This document shows positions 1 through 8,317 of a stretch of DNA of 34,932 nucleotides, piece after piece. Under the pieces are notes generated by a model, which saw nothing but the letters and a program-made list of their open reading frames with translations, was not told the DNA's origin and made no database searches. The stretch is taken from NCBI GenBank assembly GCA_002082305.1, contig LSNO01000063.1, positions 1 through 34,932 of the forward strand. Reading direction: 5' to 3'. The DNA is from SAR324 cluster bacterium SAR324-CTD7B (GTDB lineage Bacteria; SAR324; NAC60-12). How positions within the stretch are numbered: position 1 is the first letter of the stretch; each line of letters opens with the position of its first letter. The position numbers and the translations under genes are program-made.

Positions 1-701
1 AAGGTCATCATTGCCTCATTTTCATTCAGTTTTAACGCCTCAAGTTTTTCCGCACGTTTTGCCTGCCAGTCCAATTCACCACCGATTGCCCTGGTCAGCA
101 GATCCAAAGCTGCGTCCCTCAATATTTCCGGTTCAACAACAGCATCGACTGCACCTATTTGCAGTGCTTTTTCAGGCTTATACTCTGTCCCTCCGGCAAT
201 CCATTCCAGTGCGTTGTCTGCACCAACTAGACGCGGCAGACGAGATGTGCCTCCAAATCCTGGCAGCAAACCAAGCTTCACTTCCGGAAGCCCAACTATG
301 GCTTTTGTTGAAGCCACCCTGTATGTACAGGCCAGACCAAACTCAAAACCTCCTCCCAGCGCATAACCGTTGATGGCACAAACACTTGGGAAATGCAGGT
401 TCTCCAAATCCGTAAAAACCTGTTGGGCATCCCTAACCCACTGAACCAACTCGTCCTGTGGAACTTGAAACCCTTTTAGAAATTCTGTAATATCGGCTCC
501 AACAATGAAAACACCCTTCCCGCTGGAGACCAGGAGGCCACTGACTGATTTATCAGCTTCCAACTCTTTGACTACTTCACTAAGTTCTGAAAGAGAGTTT
601 TGATCAAATTTATTGACCGATTCTCCCTGTGCATCAAATGTCAACTCTACAATATTATTTCCCAGAGTACGGCACTGTATAGCCTGGCCTTTATATTCCA
701 T
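1..701 (-). CDS. fadB: Fatty acid oxidation complex alpha subunit FadB, N-terminal part (cut by window edge)
   Basis: This is the first 233 residues of a multifunctional beta-oxidation protein with enoyl-CoA hydratase/isomerase activity at the N terminus and, in the full-length family, 3-hydroxyacyl-CoA dehydrogenase at the C terminus (outside the window). Translating the minus strand from the ATG at 701 gives a crotonase domain that matches E. coli FadB closely in order and spacing: FIVGADITEF near residues 65-74, NGYALGGGFE at 111-120 and GLPEVKLGLLPGFGG at 137-151. Glu120 and Glu140 sit where the two catalytic glutamates of FadB lie. An AAGGA ribosome site lies about 5 nt before the ATG. 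It is 47 bp downstream of the acyl-CoA dehydrogenase gene on the same strand, so the two probably form one operon. The next gene would be expected to be a thiolase, which cannot be seen here. Confidence 0.93.
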   Translation of the reverse strand, partial: MEYKGQAIQCRTLGNNIVELTFDAQGESVNKFDQNSLSELSEVVKELEADKSVSGLLVSSGKGVFIVGADITEFLKGFQVPQDELVQWVRDAQQVFTDLENLHFPSVCAINGYALGGGFEFGLACTYRVASTKAIVGLPEVKLGLLPGFGGTSRLPRLVGADNALEWIAGGTEYKPEKALQIGAVDAVVEPEILRDAALDLLTRAIGGELDWQAKRAEKLEALKLNENEAMMT

Positions 702-748
702 AATTTCCTTATTAAAACAGTAGGGCGGTTTTACATGTCCGCCTCATT

Positions 749-2599
749 TCAAAAAACAATTTCCAACGCATCGAAGTTTTGCTTTCTGCCTCCTGCAAGC
801 AAAGCTTCAAATTGCGGAATTATAGCCTCAACAAAATAACGTGTTGTTTTAAGTTTGTTTGCATAAAAAAGCGCGTCTTCATTCTCTTTCAAAAAACTTG
901 AATCAGCAAGGTCACCGACTCCATTTTCAGTTTTTATTTGTCCCAATTTTTCTGTGGCCACGACGGCTTGCTGCAACAAGAGCCAACCTGCTGAAATTGA
1001 GGAAATATACATCAAAAACGGAGTTGCATAAAGTGCAACACCTTCCATACCCCTTGTTTTCAGTACTTCTTGTGAGCCCAAAGATGTTTCATAAAGTGTT
1101 TCACAGTGCCCCTCAAATGTTTTGAATATTTCACTAAGTTCCGGATGTTCCCTGTGTTTTTCAATCGACTGACTAAACTGTTCCATCAATTGCTGAAAAA
1201 GAATTCCGTCATTCTGTATCATTTTCCGCCCCACCAGGTCCAGGGCTTGAATATCAGTCGTTCCTTCGTAAATAGGCGCAATACGGGCATCGCGAAAAAG
1301 TTGTTCCATAGGAAAATCTTTGGTGTATCCAACACCGCCAAGTACTTGAATTCCGACTTGAACTACATCCAGACCAACCTCTGTACACCAGCCTTTGCAC
1401 ATCGGTGTCAGCAAATCCACCATGTTTTGTGCTTTTTGCCGTTCTTCATCTGTTTTTGCAATTAGTTCCAAGTCCAATTGAAAAACAGTATAATAGAGCA
1501 AAGCACGCATAGCTTCGACTTTGGCCTTCATATTGATCAAATTGAGTCGTACCGCCGGATGTTCGACAATCGTAACACGAGGTGCTTCCGGATCACGAAT
1601 TTTTGAAATATTTGTGCCCTGCACACGCTCGTATGCATAAGTTCTAGCGTTTTCATATGCAGCACCTGCCAGAGACAAACCTATCAATCCGGTAAATATA
1701 CGTGCCCCATTCATCATCATGAACATTGAGGAAATTCCCTTGCCTTCTTCTCCAATAATCCAACCCAGGCAATCCCCGTTTTCTCCAAAATTCAAAACTG
1801 CAGTGGGGCTGGCATGGATTCCCAATTTATCTTCAATGGAGACAACAGTGACATCGTTCCAGTCTCCAAGCGAACCATCATCATTCACACGTGTGTGAGG
1901 AACTACGAACAGGCTCAAACCTTTCGTTCCATCCGGAGCACCTTTGACTCTAGCCAGTACTGCGTGAATCACGTTTTCACCCAAATCACTGTCACCTGAA
2001 GAAATCCAGCACTTGGAGCCTTTGATCTTGTAAACTCCGTCTTCGACTGATTCGGCACTGGTCGTACCTGCTCCGACATCCGAACCGGCCTGAGGTTCAC
2101 TCAAGCACATGGTCCCCGTAAACTTACCTTGATACATTTTAGCTACATACTTTTGTTTCAGAGAGTCAGAACCATAGGTGTCAATCAGATCAGCGGCTCC
2201 GGAAGTCAGTCCAAAAAACATGCTCAGCCCAAGATTTGCTCCGTTCATTGCCTCATTGACAATTAATCCGAGTGTTGCAGGAGCACCCATTCCGCCATAT
2301 TCCTGAGACACTCCCATCGAAGCCCATCCAAGTTCATAAGATTGTTGATAAGGTTCATGCAGGCATTTTGGCACTTTTACGCGGCCGTCTTCGATTCTGC
2401 ACCCTTCACGATCACTTTCAGAACGTGTTGGTGAAACCACATCAATCGCAAAACGGATACCTTCCTGAACCATCAAGTCAAGCGTATCTTGATCAAATTC
2501 AGCAAATTTTTCTGACTCGCTGAGTTGACCAATTTTAAGCCATTCCTGTGCGGCGAAACGAATATCACGCTGATCAAGAGTTAATTCAGTACTGCTCAT
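749..2599 (-). CDS. Acyl-CoA dehydrogenase, long (about 600-residue) family
   Basis: A 616-residue flavoprotein that should introduce the trans-2 double bond into an acyl-CoA, the first step of beta-oxidation. The FAD/substrate motif LSEPQAGSDVG is at 166-176, and IYEGTTDIQ at 443-451 carries the catalytic base Glu445. The protein is about 220 residues longer than medium-chain dehydrogenases. The extra length comprises an N-terminal extension and a C-terminal domain of the kind found in FadE-like proteins and in the DMSP pathway enzyme DmdC. The adjoining fadB argues for a general fatty-acid role, but DmdC-like substrate use (methylmercaptopropionyl-CoA) cannot be excluded by eye. The start is the ATG at 2599; no clear Shine-Dalgarno sequence precedes it. 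It is transcribed divergently from ftsL. Confidence 0.9.
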   Translation of the reverse strand: MSSTELTLDQRDIRFAAQEWLKIGQLSESEKFAEFDQDTLDLMVQEGIRFAIDVVSPTRSESDREGCRIEDGRVKVPKCLHEPYQQSYELGWASMGVSQEYGGMGAPATLGLIVNEAMNGANLGLSMFFGLTSGAADLIDTYGSDSLKQKYVAKMYQGKFTGTMCLSEPQAGSDVGAGTTSAESVEDGVYKIKGSKCWISSGDSDLGENVIHAVLARVKGAPDGTKGLSLFVVPHTRVNDDGSLGDWNDVTVVSIEDKLGIHASPTAVLNFGENGDCLGWIIGEEGKGISSMFMMMNGARIFTGLIGLSLAGAAYENARTYAYERVQGTNISKIRDPEAPRVTIVEHPAVRLNLINMKAKVEAMRALLYYTVFQLDLELIAKTDEERQKAQNMVDLLTPMCKGWCTEVGLDVVQVGIQVLGGVGYTKDFPMEQLFRDARIAPIYEGTTDIQALDLVGRKMIQNDGILFQQLMEQFSQSIEKHREHPELSEIFKTFEGHCETLYETSLGSQEVLKTRGMEGVALYATPFLMYISSISAGWLLLQQAVVATEKLGQIKTENGVGDLADSSFLKENEDALFYANKLKTTRYFVEAIIPQFEALLAGGRKQNFDALEIVF

Positions 2600-2789
2600 T
2601 TTATTTTAGAGATATTGCAGATAACAATTAATGGTTTTACAGTTTAAAAAATTAATCTTATGACTGCATGCATTTAAATTACCTTAATTAGTGTGGAGAA
2701 GAAAGACTTTTCCGGAAAGATTGGATTTGGAAAAACAAACCTATTTGCATAGTATTTGACGATCAAAGTATTAGGGATACTTTTACTAT

Positions 2790-2817
2790 TTGGGACAGTT
2801 TGTGCAAAAGTTATAAA
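2790..2817 (+). promoter_or_regulatory. Candidate promoter for ftsL-ftsI
   Basis: TTGGGA (2790-2795) and TATAAA (2812-2817) are separated by 16 bp in the 299-bp divergent gap between the acyl-CoA dehydrogenase and ftsL. The predicted start would leave a leader of about 75 nt. The -35 match is only partial. The region is AT-rich, so chance matches are likely. Confidence 0.3.
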
Positions 2818-2898
2818 TGTGATCTTTTTTATATAAATTAAAGGAGATAGCAAAACCGGAATAAACGTAGTTTCAGTTTTTATTAGAAAGACTTTTCA

Positions 2899-3285
2899 AT
2901 GTCCCTTAGTTCTATTGTACATTCCGCCAGGCGAAAACCCAGATCTTTAAAACATCAATTTCGCTGGAAACTGGTGCCTCGATTCATATGGCAGTCTATG
3001 CAGTCTTTTCGCATAACATTACTGGTTTGGGGTCTGGTAACAATTGGGTGTATTTTTTATCTTTCACAATGGATGAATTACCGTCAAGTTGCACACCGCA
3101 TTGATTCGCTGGAAACTAAGCATTCAAAAATGTTTTACCAGTTAGAATTGCTGGAAGTAGAAACCAGCTATCTTACACGTCCGCAGCGACTGGAAGCTCT
3201 GGCGGGAAAAACAATGCTTATGGCCTCTCCGGACACAGTACAGTATCAACTTTCCTGGGTTGATGTAAGCAGCAGCGCTGAATAA
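2899..3285 (+). CDS. ftsL: Cell division protein FtsL
   Basis: A 128-residue bitopic inner-membrane protein. It has a basic cytoplasmic N terminus, one membrane helix at about 38-56, and a periplasmic segment of coiled-coil character (about 60-88). A C-terminal motif of the FtsL type follows (TSYLTRPQRLEALA, about 89-102). FtsL links FtsB/FtsQ and stimulates the FtsW-FtsI synthase at the division site. Family sequence identity is normally low, so the assignment rests on topology, size and position immediately before ftsI (7 bp gap). mraZ and mraW/rsmH, which usually precede ftsL, are absent. The gene follows a 299-bp non-coding gap instead. No strong ribosome site is seen just before the ATG. 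Confidence 0.85.
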   Translation: MSLSSIVHSARRKPRSLKHQFRWKLVPRFIWQSMQSFRITLLVWGLVTIGCIFYLSQWMNYRQVAHRIDSLETKHSKMFYQLELLEVETSYLTRPQRLEALAGKTMLMASPDTVQYQLSWVDVSSSAE

Positions 3286-3292
3286 GACTAAT

Positions 3293-5077
3293 ATGAATCA
3301 TTCTCCGCATTTTCAGCTCTACAGTTTCAAAACACGTCTCCTCACAGTACTTGCATTTTTTGGTATTTGTTTTCTTGCAGTTTTGGGCAGAGTCTTTTTT
3401 TTGCAGATTCTAAAAGCAGATTATTATATTCAAAAAGCAAAGTCTCAACATGAACGTACGGTAACACTGGAACCACATCGTGGCAGAATATTGGACAAAA
3501 ACGGGCGTATATTAGCAGTTTCAATTCAACTAAAATCGCTTTTTGCAAAACCCACACAGATAGAATCACCTGCACAAGCTGCCAGACTTCTTACTCCCAT
3601 TCTAAAAATTCCTTACCATAAACTACTGAATGATCTTAAATCTAAACGTAATTTTATCTGGATCAAACGCAAATTACCTCCGGAACAGGCTAAACTGGTA
3701 CAAAAGCTGAGTTTGAACGGAATTGGTTTTATCGAGGAGTTCCGTCGATTTTATCCTAATGGAAATTTTGCCGGACAACTTATAGGATATGCAGGAATTG
3801 ATACACAGGGATTGGAAGGTATTGAGAGCAAATATGAACCTTTGCTTGCCGGAAAACCGGCGGTATATGTTGTGGAAAAAGAAGGCATGTTCCGTACAGT
3901 ACCACTTTCCAACATTCCAAAAAAAATACCAGATCAATATTCTATTCAACTGACAATAGACAGTACTATTCAGCATTTTGCAGAAAAAGCCCTGCGGGAA
4001 GGAGTGGTGAAATCACAAGCCGATCGGGGAACTGTCGTGGCACTTCATTCCAAAACTGGAGCCATTCTGGCTATGGCATCTTATCCAGAGTTTGATCCAA
4101 ACCGTTATCAGAACTACAGCCGAGCACATCATCTGAATCAAGCTGTTACTTTGGGTTATGAGCCCGGTTCCACTTTTAAGATGATTACAATTGCTGCAGG
4201 CCTGAGTGAGGGGCTTATATCACCTGATCAAGAATTTTTCTGTGAAAATGGTGAATACAAGATAGGCATTAACTTGATCCGTGACTCGTCACCGCATGGT
4301 GTAATGACACTTCAGCAGGTATTAAAAAAATCTTCAAATATATGTGCAGCAAAAATTGGTATGAGTATGCCACCGACACGTTTTCATGAATACATCATGC
4401 GCTTCGGTTTTGGTCGTCGTCCAAACTCCGGCATTGCAGCAGAGGCTACCGGAAGAGTTATTTCTCCAAAAAAATGGCAGACAATCGATCATGCAAATAT
4501 TTCTTTTGGACAAGCTATTCTTGTTTCACCTTTGCAAATGGTGAGTGCAGCAAATGTTTTTGCAAACGAAGGAGAATGGGTACCACCTTTCATTGTGGAG
4601 TATGCCGTTGATAAAAAGGGAAATAAATTACAGGAAATAAAAGATGTAGAAGGTAAAGTGAGTCACAAGTTTGGTTTAGGAGTCCGCAGTCCTGTGGTCG
4701 AAGGCTCTGTTGCGGAACTGGTCAGAAAGTATCTAATTTCTGTGACACAAAAAGGAGGTACTGCTCAAAGAGCTGCAATCTTGGGTTACCAAGTTGCAGG
4801 AAAAACAGGTACGAGCCAAATCTATGATCAACAGCTTGGACGATATTCCAAAACACGCTACATAGCTTCATTTGTAGGATTCGCTCCTGCTTCTGACCCT
4901 TTGGTAACAGTACTCGTTGTCGTTGAACAACCGCGAACTTCACATTATGGTGGAACTATTGCTGCACCTATTTTCAAAGAAATTGTTCAACGAACTCTTT
5001 TGTTTAAAGATGTATTACCATTTCCGGAAGGAAATTCAGAAGAAACCACCGCCCAGGTAGAAACGGCCTCACGCTGA
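3293..5077 (+). CDS. ftsI: Septal peptidoglycan transpeptidase FtsI (PBP3 class)
   Basis: A 594-residue class B penicillin-binding protein. It has a short cytoplasmic tail and one membrane helix (about 16-38). A dimerisation/pedestal domain begins with the hallmark RGRILDKNGRILA (63-75), and a transpeptidase domain follows. The three active-site motifs are present: S293-T-F-K296 with the acyl-accepting serine, S347-S-N349, and K504-T-G-T507. It cross-links septal peptidoglycan together with FtsW. It lies 7 bp after ftsL, so the two are co-transcribed. The gene ends in TGA, showing that UGA is a normal stop here. No murE, murF, mraY or ftsW follows; the next gene, pdxA, is on the other strand. 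Spo-type PBPs are an alternative, but the ftsL neighbour favours FtsI. Confidence 0.95.
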   Translation: MNHSPHFQLYSFKTRLLTVLAFFGICFLAVLGRVFFLQILKADYYIQKAKSQHERTVTLEPHRGRILDKNGRILAVSIQLKSLFAKPTQIESPAQAARLLTPILKIPYHKLLNDLKSKRNFIWIKRKLPPEQAKLVQKLSLNGIGFIEEFRRFYPNGNFAGQLIGYAGIDTQGLEGIESKYEPLLAGKPAVYVVEKEGMFRTVPLSNIPKKIPDQYSIQLTIDSTIQHFAEKALREGVVKSQADRGTVVALHSKTGAILAMASYPEFDPNRYQNYSRAHHLNQAVTLGYEPGSTFKMITIAAGLSEGLISPDQEFFCENGEYKIGINLIRDSSPHGVMTLQQVLKKSSNICAAKIGMSMPPTRFHEYIMRFGFGRRPNSGIAAEATGRVISPKKWQTIDHANISFGQAILVSPLQMVSAANVFANEGEWVPPFIVEYAVDKKGNKLQEIKDVEGKVSHKFGLGVRSPVVEGSVAELVRKYLISVTQKGGTAQRAAILGYQVAGKTGTSQIYDQQLGRYSKTRYIASFVGFAPASDPLVTVLVVVEQPRTSHYGGTIAAPIFKEIVQRTLLFKDVLPFPEGNSEETTAQVETASR

Positions 5078-5197
5078 TTTTAAAGATGTATTGTTAATGG
5101 TTTTGAGACTGGGAACAATTTTGTGTTTTCAAAAGTTTTTTAAATAACCTGCGGCAGGATCATTACTGAAAATAGTTTGTCCGTCTTTTTAACTCCA

Positions 5198-6232
5198 TCA
5201 CGAATCTACCTTGTCAGCAGTAAAAAGAGATGAATTCGCCATTTTAACTGCAGTCTTGATTGCCTCTATCATCGAACGTGGATTAGCAGCAATCTGTGGA
5301 GCTAACTCAAAAGCAGTTCCGTGATCCGGAGAAGTACGGATAATAGGCAGTCCAAGAGTTACGTTTACAGCACGTTCAAAACCAAATAATTTTAACGGTA
5401 TGAGAGCCTGATCGTGATACAGGGCTACTACTGCATCAAAACGTCCTTTGCGATGTTCCAAAAAAACTGTATCCGGAGGAAACGGTCCCTCACAGCGTAT
5501 TCCTTTTCCACGGGCAAGTTCCATTGCAGGACGAATAATGATATCTTCTTCGTCTCCAAATAATCTGTTTTCACCAGCATGAGGATTGAGTCCCGGGATG
5601 CCGAGGATCGGATCCGTAATTCCCATATTTTTCAGCCCCGATACTGTGATTTCCATTACTTCCAGGATTAGTTCAGGTGTGAGTGATTCCAAAGCTTGAC
5701 GAAGTGATACATGAAGGGTTACCATTGTGGCACGTAAATCATCCACGGCCAGCATCATCACTGAACGTGCACCGTTACTGTAATGTGACAACATTTCTGT
5801 GTGACCCGGAAAAGAGTGACCAGCTGCCTGAAGTGACTCTTTAGCAAGCGGAGCCGTAACTATGGCGGCAATTTTTTTACGATTAGCCCAGTCTATGGCG
5901 TTATGAACGAACTGGAATGCTGACTCTCCACCCCACGCAGATGAAGTACCGAGTTCCCATTTTCTATCTTTTTGTACCGATAAATCTATTACCGGAAGAC
6001 AAAAAGAATCGATGACTTTTTTTGTCTGAGTGCTGTGTTTTTCTGAAATTGACTTAAAAGAAAAAGGTGCGTCCAGGATCTTGTTCATTTCAGTCAAAAT
6101 TTTGAGATCGCCAAAAATTAAAGGTTCCCAGTCCTGAAAAGGATGCATGAATTGTAAGGCCCGGAGCAGGACTTCCGCTCCAATTCCATTGGGATCACCC
6201 ATTGTCAGGCCGATTTTAATTTCCGGTTTCAT
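5198..6232 (-). CDS. pdxA: 4-hydroxythreonine-4-phosphate dehydrogenase PdxA
   Basis: Catalyses NAD-dependent oxidation of 4-phosphohydroxy-L-threonine in the DXP-dependent pyridoxal phosphate route. With the ATG at 6232 the protein is 344 residues, close to the family norm of about 330. It begins MKPEIKIGLTMGDPNGIGAE, the conserved PdxA N terminus. The metal-binding histidines of the family are visible in PGHTEML, NPHAGE and YHDQ. The open frame extends 49 codons further upstream, but that stretch is unlike PdxA and overlaps the divergent gene at 6266, so it was dropped. Only 33 bp separate it from that gene. serC, another enzyme of the same pathway, lies 2 kb away on the other strand. No clear Shine-Dalgarno sequence is seen. 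Confidence 0.95.
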   Translation of the reverse strand: MKPEIKIGLTMGDPNGIGAEVLLRALQFMHPFQDWEPLIFGDLKILTEMNKILDAPFSFKSISEKHSTQTKKVIDSFCLPVIDLSVQKDRKWELGTSSAWGGESAFQFVHNAIDWANRKKIAAIVTAPLAKESLQAAGHSFPGHTEMLSHYSNGARSVMMLAVDDLRATMVTLHVSLRQALESLTPELILEVMEITVSGLKNMGITDPILGIPGLNPHAGENRLFGDEEDIIIRPAMELARGKGIRCEGPFPPDTVFLEHRKGRFDAVVALYHDQALIPLKLFGFERAVNVTLGLPIIRTSPDHGTAFELAPQIAANPRSMIEAIKTAVKMANSSLFTADKVDS

Positions 6233-6265
6233 GGTTTTTTCAAACAAATAAATAAAAATATATTT

Positions 6266-6997
6266 ATGGAATTGCAAGATAAAGTAGCACTCGTAACAGG
6301 TGCCGGTGTCCGTCTGGGACAAGCAGTTGCCCAACAATTGGCTCAACTTGGCATGCGTGTTGTCATACACTATCACCACTCAGAAAAAGGCGCAAAACAA
6401 ACCGTTCAAGGACTTCCAGGTGGAGAGTCGAGACATCTTATTCTGCAAGCAGATTTAAAAGAAGTTTCCTCAATTAAAGAACTAGTCCGTACTGCCGAAG
6501 AGAAATCCGGCCCCATTTCAGTTTTAATCAATAATGCAGCAGATTTTTTTCCAACACCATTATTTTCTACAACCGAAGAAGAATGGGATCATTTATTAGC
6601 GCTGAATCTGAAGGCACCATTCTTTTTAGCACAAACAGTAGCTGAGGGTATGAAATCACGCGGTGAAGGTAAAATCATTAATATGGTCGATTCTTCAACT
6701 GAGCGACCATGGGTGAGTTTTTTGCCCTATTGTACATCAAAAGCAGGACTTGTTTCTTTAACCAAAGGACTGGCACGTGCTTTGTCACCAGAAGTACAGG
6801 TCAACGGCATTGCTCCGGGAACCGTGTTGACTCCTCCAGATCATGCGGAAATGAACTTTAGCTCTTCAGTTGAGCACAGTCTGCTCAAACGGATTGGCTC
6901 GGCGGAAGATATTGTACAGGCCGTTGAATATTTGCTACTATCAGACTTCGTTACCGGTACGATCCTGCCAGTTGATGGTGGACGGTCTGTTTATTAA
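6266..6997 (+). CDS. SDR-family oxidoreductase, pteridine reductase type
   Basis: A 243-residue short-chain dehydrogenase with a Rossmann fold. The nucleotide motif is TGAGVRLG (11-18), the TGxxxRxG variant typical of pteridine reductases rather than the usual TGxxxGxG. The catalytic pair is Y155-x-x-x-K159 in YCTSK, with Asp142 in NMVDSS. The stretches VVIHYHHS (32-39) and INNAADFFPTPL (88-99) also resemble PTR1/FolM-type enzymes, which reduce dihydropterins or dihydrofolate with NADPH. The substrate is inferred, not shown; a different SDR specificity remains possible. It is 33 bp from divergent pdxA and 25 bp upstream of the HtrA gene, so it probably starts that plus-strand operon. Confidence 0.8.
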   Translation: MELQDKVALVTGAGVRLGQAVAQQLAQLGMRVVIHYHHSEKGAKQTVQGLPGGESRHLILQADLKEVSSIKELVRTAEEKSGPISVLINNAADFFPTPLFSTTEEEWDHLLALNLKAPFFLAQTVAEGMKSRGEGKIINMVDSSTERPWVSFLPYCTSKAGLVSLTKGLARALSPEVQVNGIAPGTVLTPPDHAEMNFSSSVEHSLLKRIGSAEDIVQAVEYLLLSDFVTGTILPVDGGRSVY

Positions 6998-7022
6998 TAA
7001 TCAGGAGTGAGAATAAATTTTC

Positions 7023-8087
7023 ATGAGTAACTACAAACACCTTTTTATATTTTTAGTTATTGCATTCTCTTTTGAGCCTGCCTTCGGTGTTTCCAGTTTT
7101 TCTGCCGACGAAAAAGAAAACATCCGGATTTATGAAAAAAGCAGCAGAGCAGTGGTAAACATCAGCAATATTGCTGTCAACTATGATTTTTTCTACCGTG
7201 CAATGCCGGCAGAAACCGGTTCCGGGACCGGATTTATAATTGACAAATCCGGAATAATTGTCACCAATTATCATGTGGTTGAAAATGCCAGCAAACTGGT
7301 AGTGACACTTGCTGATAACAGTCAGTGGCCGGGAAAACTGGTTGGTGCAGATCCGAATAACGATTTGGCAATTGTTCGGATTCAAGCTCCTGCAGACAGC
7401 TACGACATACTGGAATTTTCCCATTCAAACGACATTGTTGTAGGCCAAAAAGTGTTGGCCCTGGGAAATCCTTTCGGACTGCGGCAAACTCTCACAACCG
7501 GCATTATCAGTGCTTTGGGACGTACCATTGCAGCAAAAAACGGACGAAAAATTGAAGGGATAATTCAAACAGATGCGGCAATCAATCCTGGAAACTCAGG
7601 AGGTCCTTTGCTGGATTCAGAGGGGAAAGTTATTGGAATTAACACGGCAATCATTGGATCTGCAGGAAGTGTGGGAATAGGTTTTGCTGTGCCCAGCAAT
7701 ACTGCATTACGGATTCTACCAGACCTCCTGGAATACGGTTATGTACGAAGACCGTGGCTTGGGATTGAGCCAATTCCAACAGTTTATCTGCGCCGCATCG
7801 GTCTAGACGTTCCTGAAGGTCTTCTGATTGCCCGCGTGGTCAAGGGAGCATCTGCAGATCAAGCAGGATTACAAGGTGCCTCAAGGACAGTAAAAGTTGG
7901 ACGTTACCAAGTACCCTGGGGTGGTGACATTATCACTCATATTAACGAAATTCCCGTAACCACTATGGAAGATTTAGCTCAGCAAATCGAAACACGTAAC
8001 TCCGGAGATAAGATTACTATCAGCTACATCCGAAATGACCGTGCTCTGTCAGTTACTGTTGAACTGTTTTTACGCCCACGATCTTAA
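7023..8087 (+). CDS. Periplasmic trypsin-like serine protease of the HtrA/Deg family with one PDZ domain
   Basis: A 354-residue envelope protease/chaperone. The hydrophobic N terminus (about 7-22, ending near AFG) is a signal peptide or anchor. The chymotrypsin-fold domain carries the triad His84 (TNYHVVE), Asp114 (NNDLAIVRI) and Ser192 (GNSGGP). One PDZ domain (about 245-350) follows. The single PDZ and the length resemble DegS, whereas DegP/DegQ have two. Whether it cleaves an anti-sigma factor or acts in general quality control cannot be told. An AGGAG sequence (7003-7007) lies 15 nt before the ATG, rather far. It is probably co-transcribed with the preceding SDR gene. Confidence 0.93.
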   Translation: MSNYKHLFIFLVIAFSFEPAFGVSSFSADEKENIRIYEKSSRAVVNISNIAVNYDFFYRAMPAETGSGTGFIIDKSGIIVTNYHVVENASKLVVTLADNSQWPGKLVGADPNNDLAIVRIQAPADSYDILEFSHSNDIVVGQKVLALGNPFGLRQTLTTGIISALGRTIAAKNGRKIEGIIQTDAAINPGNSGGPLLDSEGKVIGINTAIIGSAGSVGIGFAVPSNTALRILPDLLEYGYVRRPWLGIEPIPTVYLRRIGLDVPEGLLIARVVKGASADQAGLQGASRTVKVGRYQVPWGGDIITHINEIPVTTMEDLAQQIETRNSGDKITISYIRNDRALSVTVELFLRPRS

Positions 8088-8092
8088 ATATA

Positions 8093-8317
8093 TTGAAAGC
8101 ATTTTTTACTTTATACCCCTTTCTTATATTTTCCATTGTCATTTCAGGTGAAAAAAAGTTAATACCGGAGATTCCGGATCATTATCTAATATCCAGACCC
8201 CAACCTAGTCTGAAATCCGTAGCACAGATCAAGTCCGCGACTGCTTTAACAATACTTTTTCAGAGAACCTTAATAACTGTTTATAAAAACAAATTAACCA
8301 GGACATTAAATGACTAA
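8093..8317 (+). CDS. Doubtful small exported hypothetical protein
   Basis: A possible 74-residue protein starting at TTG, 5 bp after the htrA-type stop and overlapping serC by 8 bp. The N terminus is hydrophobic (MKAFFTLYPFLIFSIVISG) and could be a signal peptide. The rest is hydrophilic, with no family I recognise. The weak start codon, the lack of a ribosome site and the absence of known motifs mean this may be chance. It does fill the otherwise empty 222-bp gap in the operon. Confidence 0.25.
   Translation: MKAFFTLYPFLIFSIVISGEKKLIPEIPDHYLISRPQPSLKSVAQIKSATALTILFQRTLITVYKNKLTRTLND

Noticed and set aside
5139..5165. CCTGC-G-GCAGG palindrome between convergent ftsI and pdxA as a terminator
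   Set aside because: The stem is too short with a 1-3 nt loop, and no proper T-run follows on either strand.
6233..6379. 49-codon N-terminal extension of pdxA
   Set aside because: Sequence is unlike PdxA and overlaps the divergent SDR gene; the internal ATG at 6232 begins at the conserved family start.
8093..8317. Second recoded (TGA) gene in the htrA-serC gap
   Set aside because: I checked whether the small frame was part of an interrupted gene; it ends in a normal stop inside serC with no continuation.
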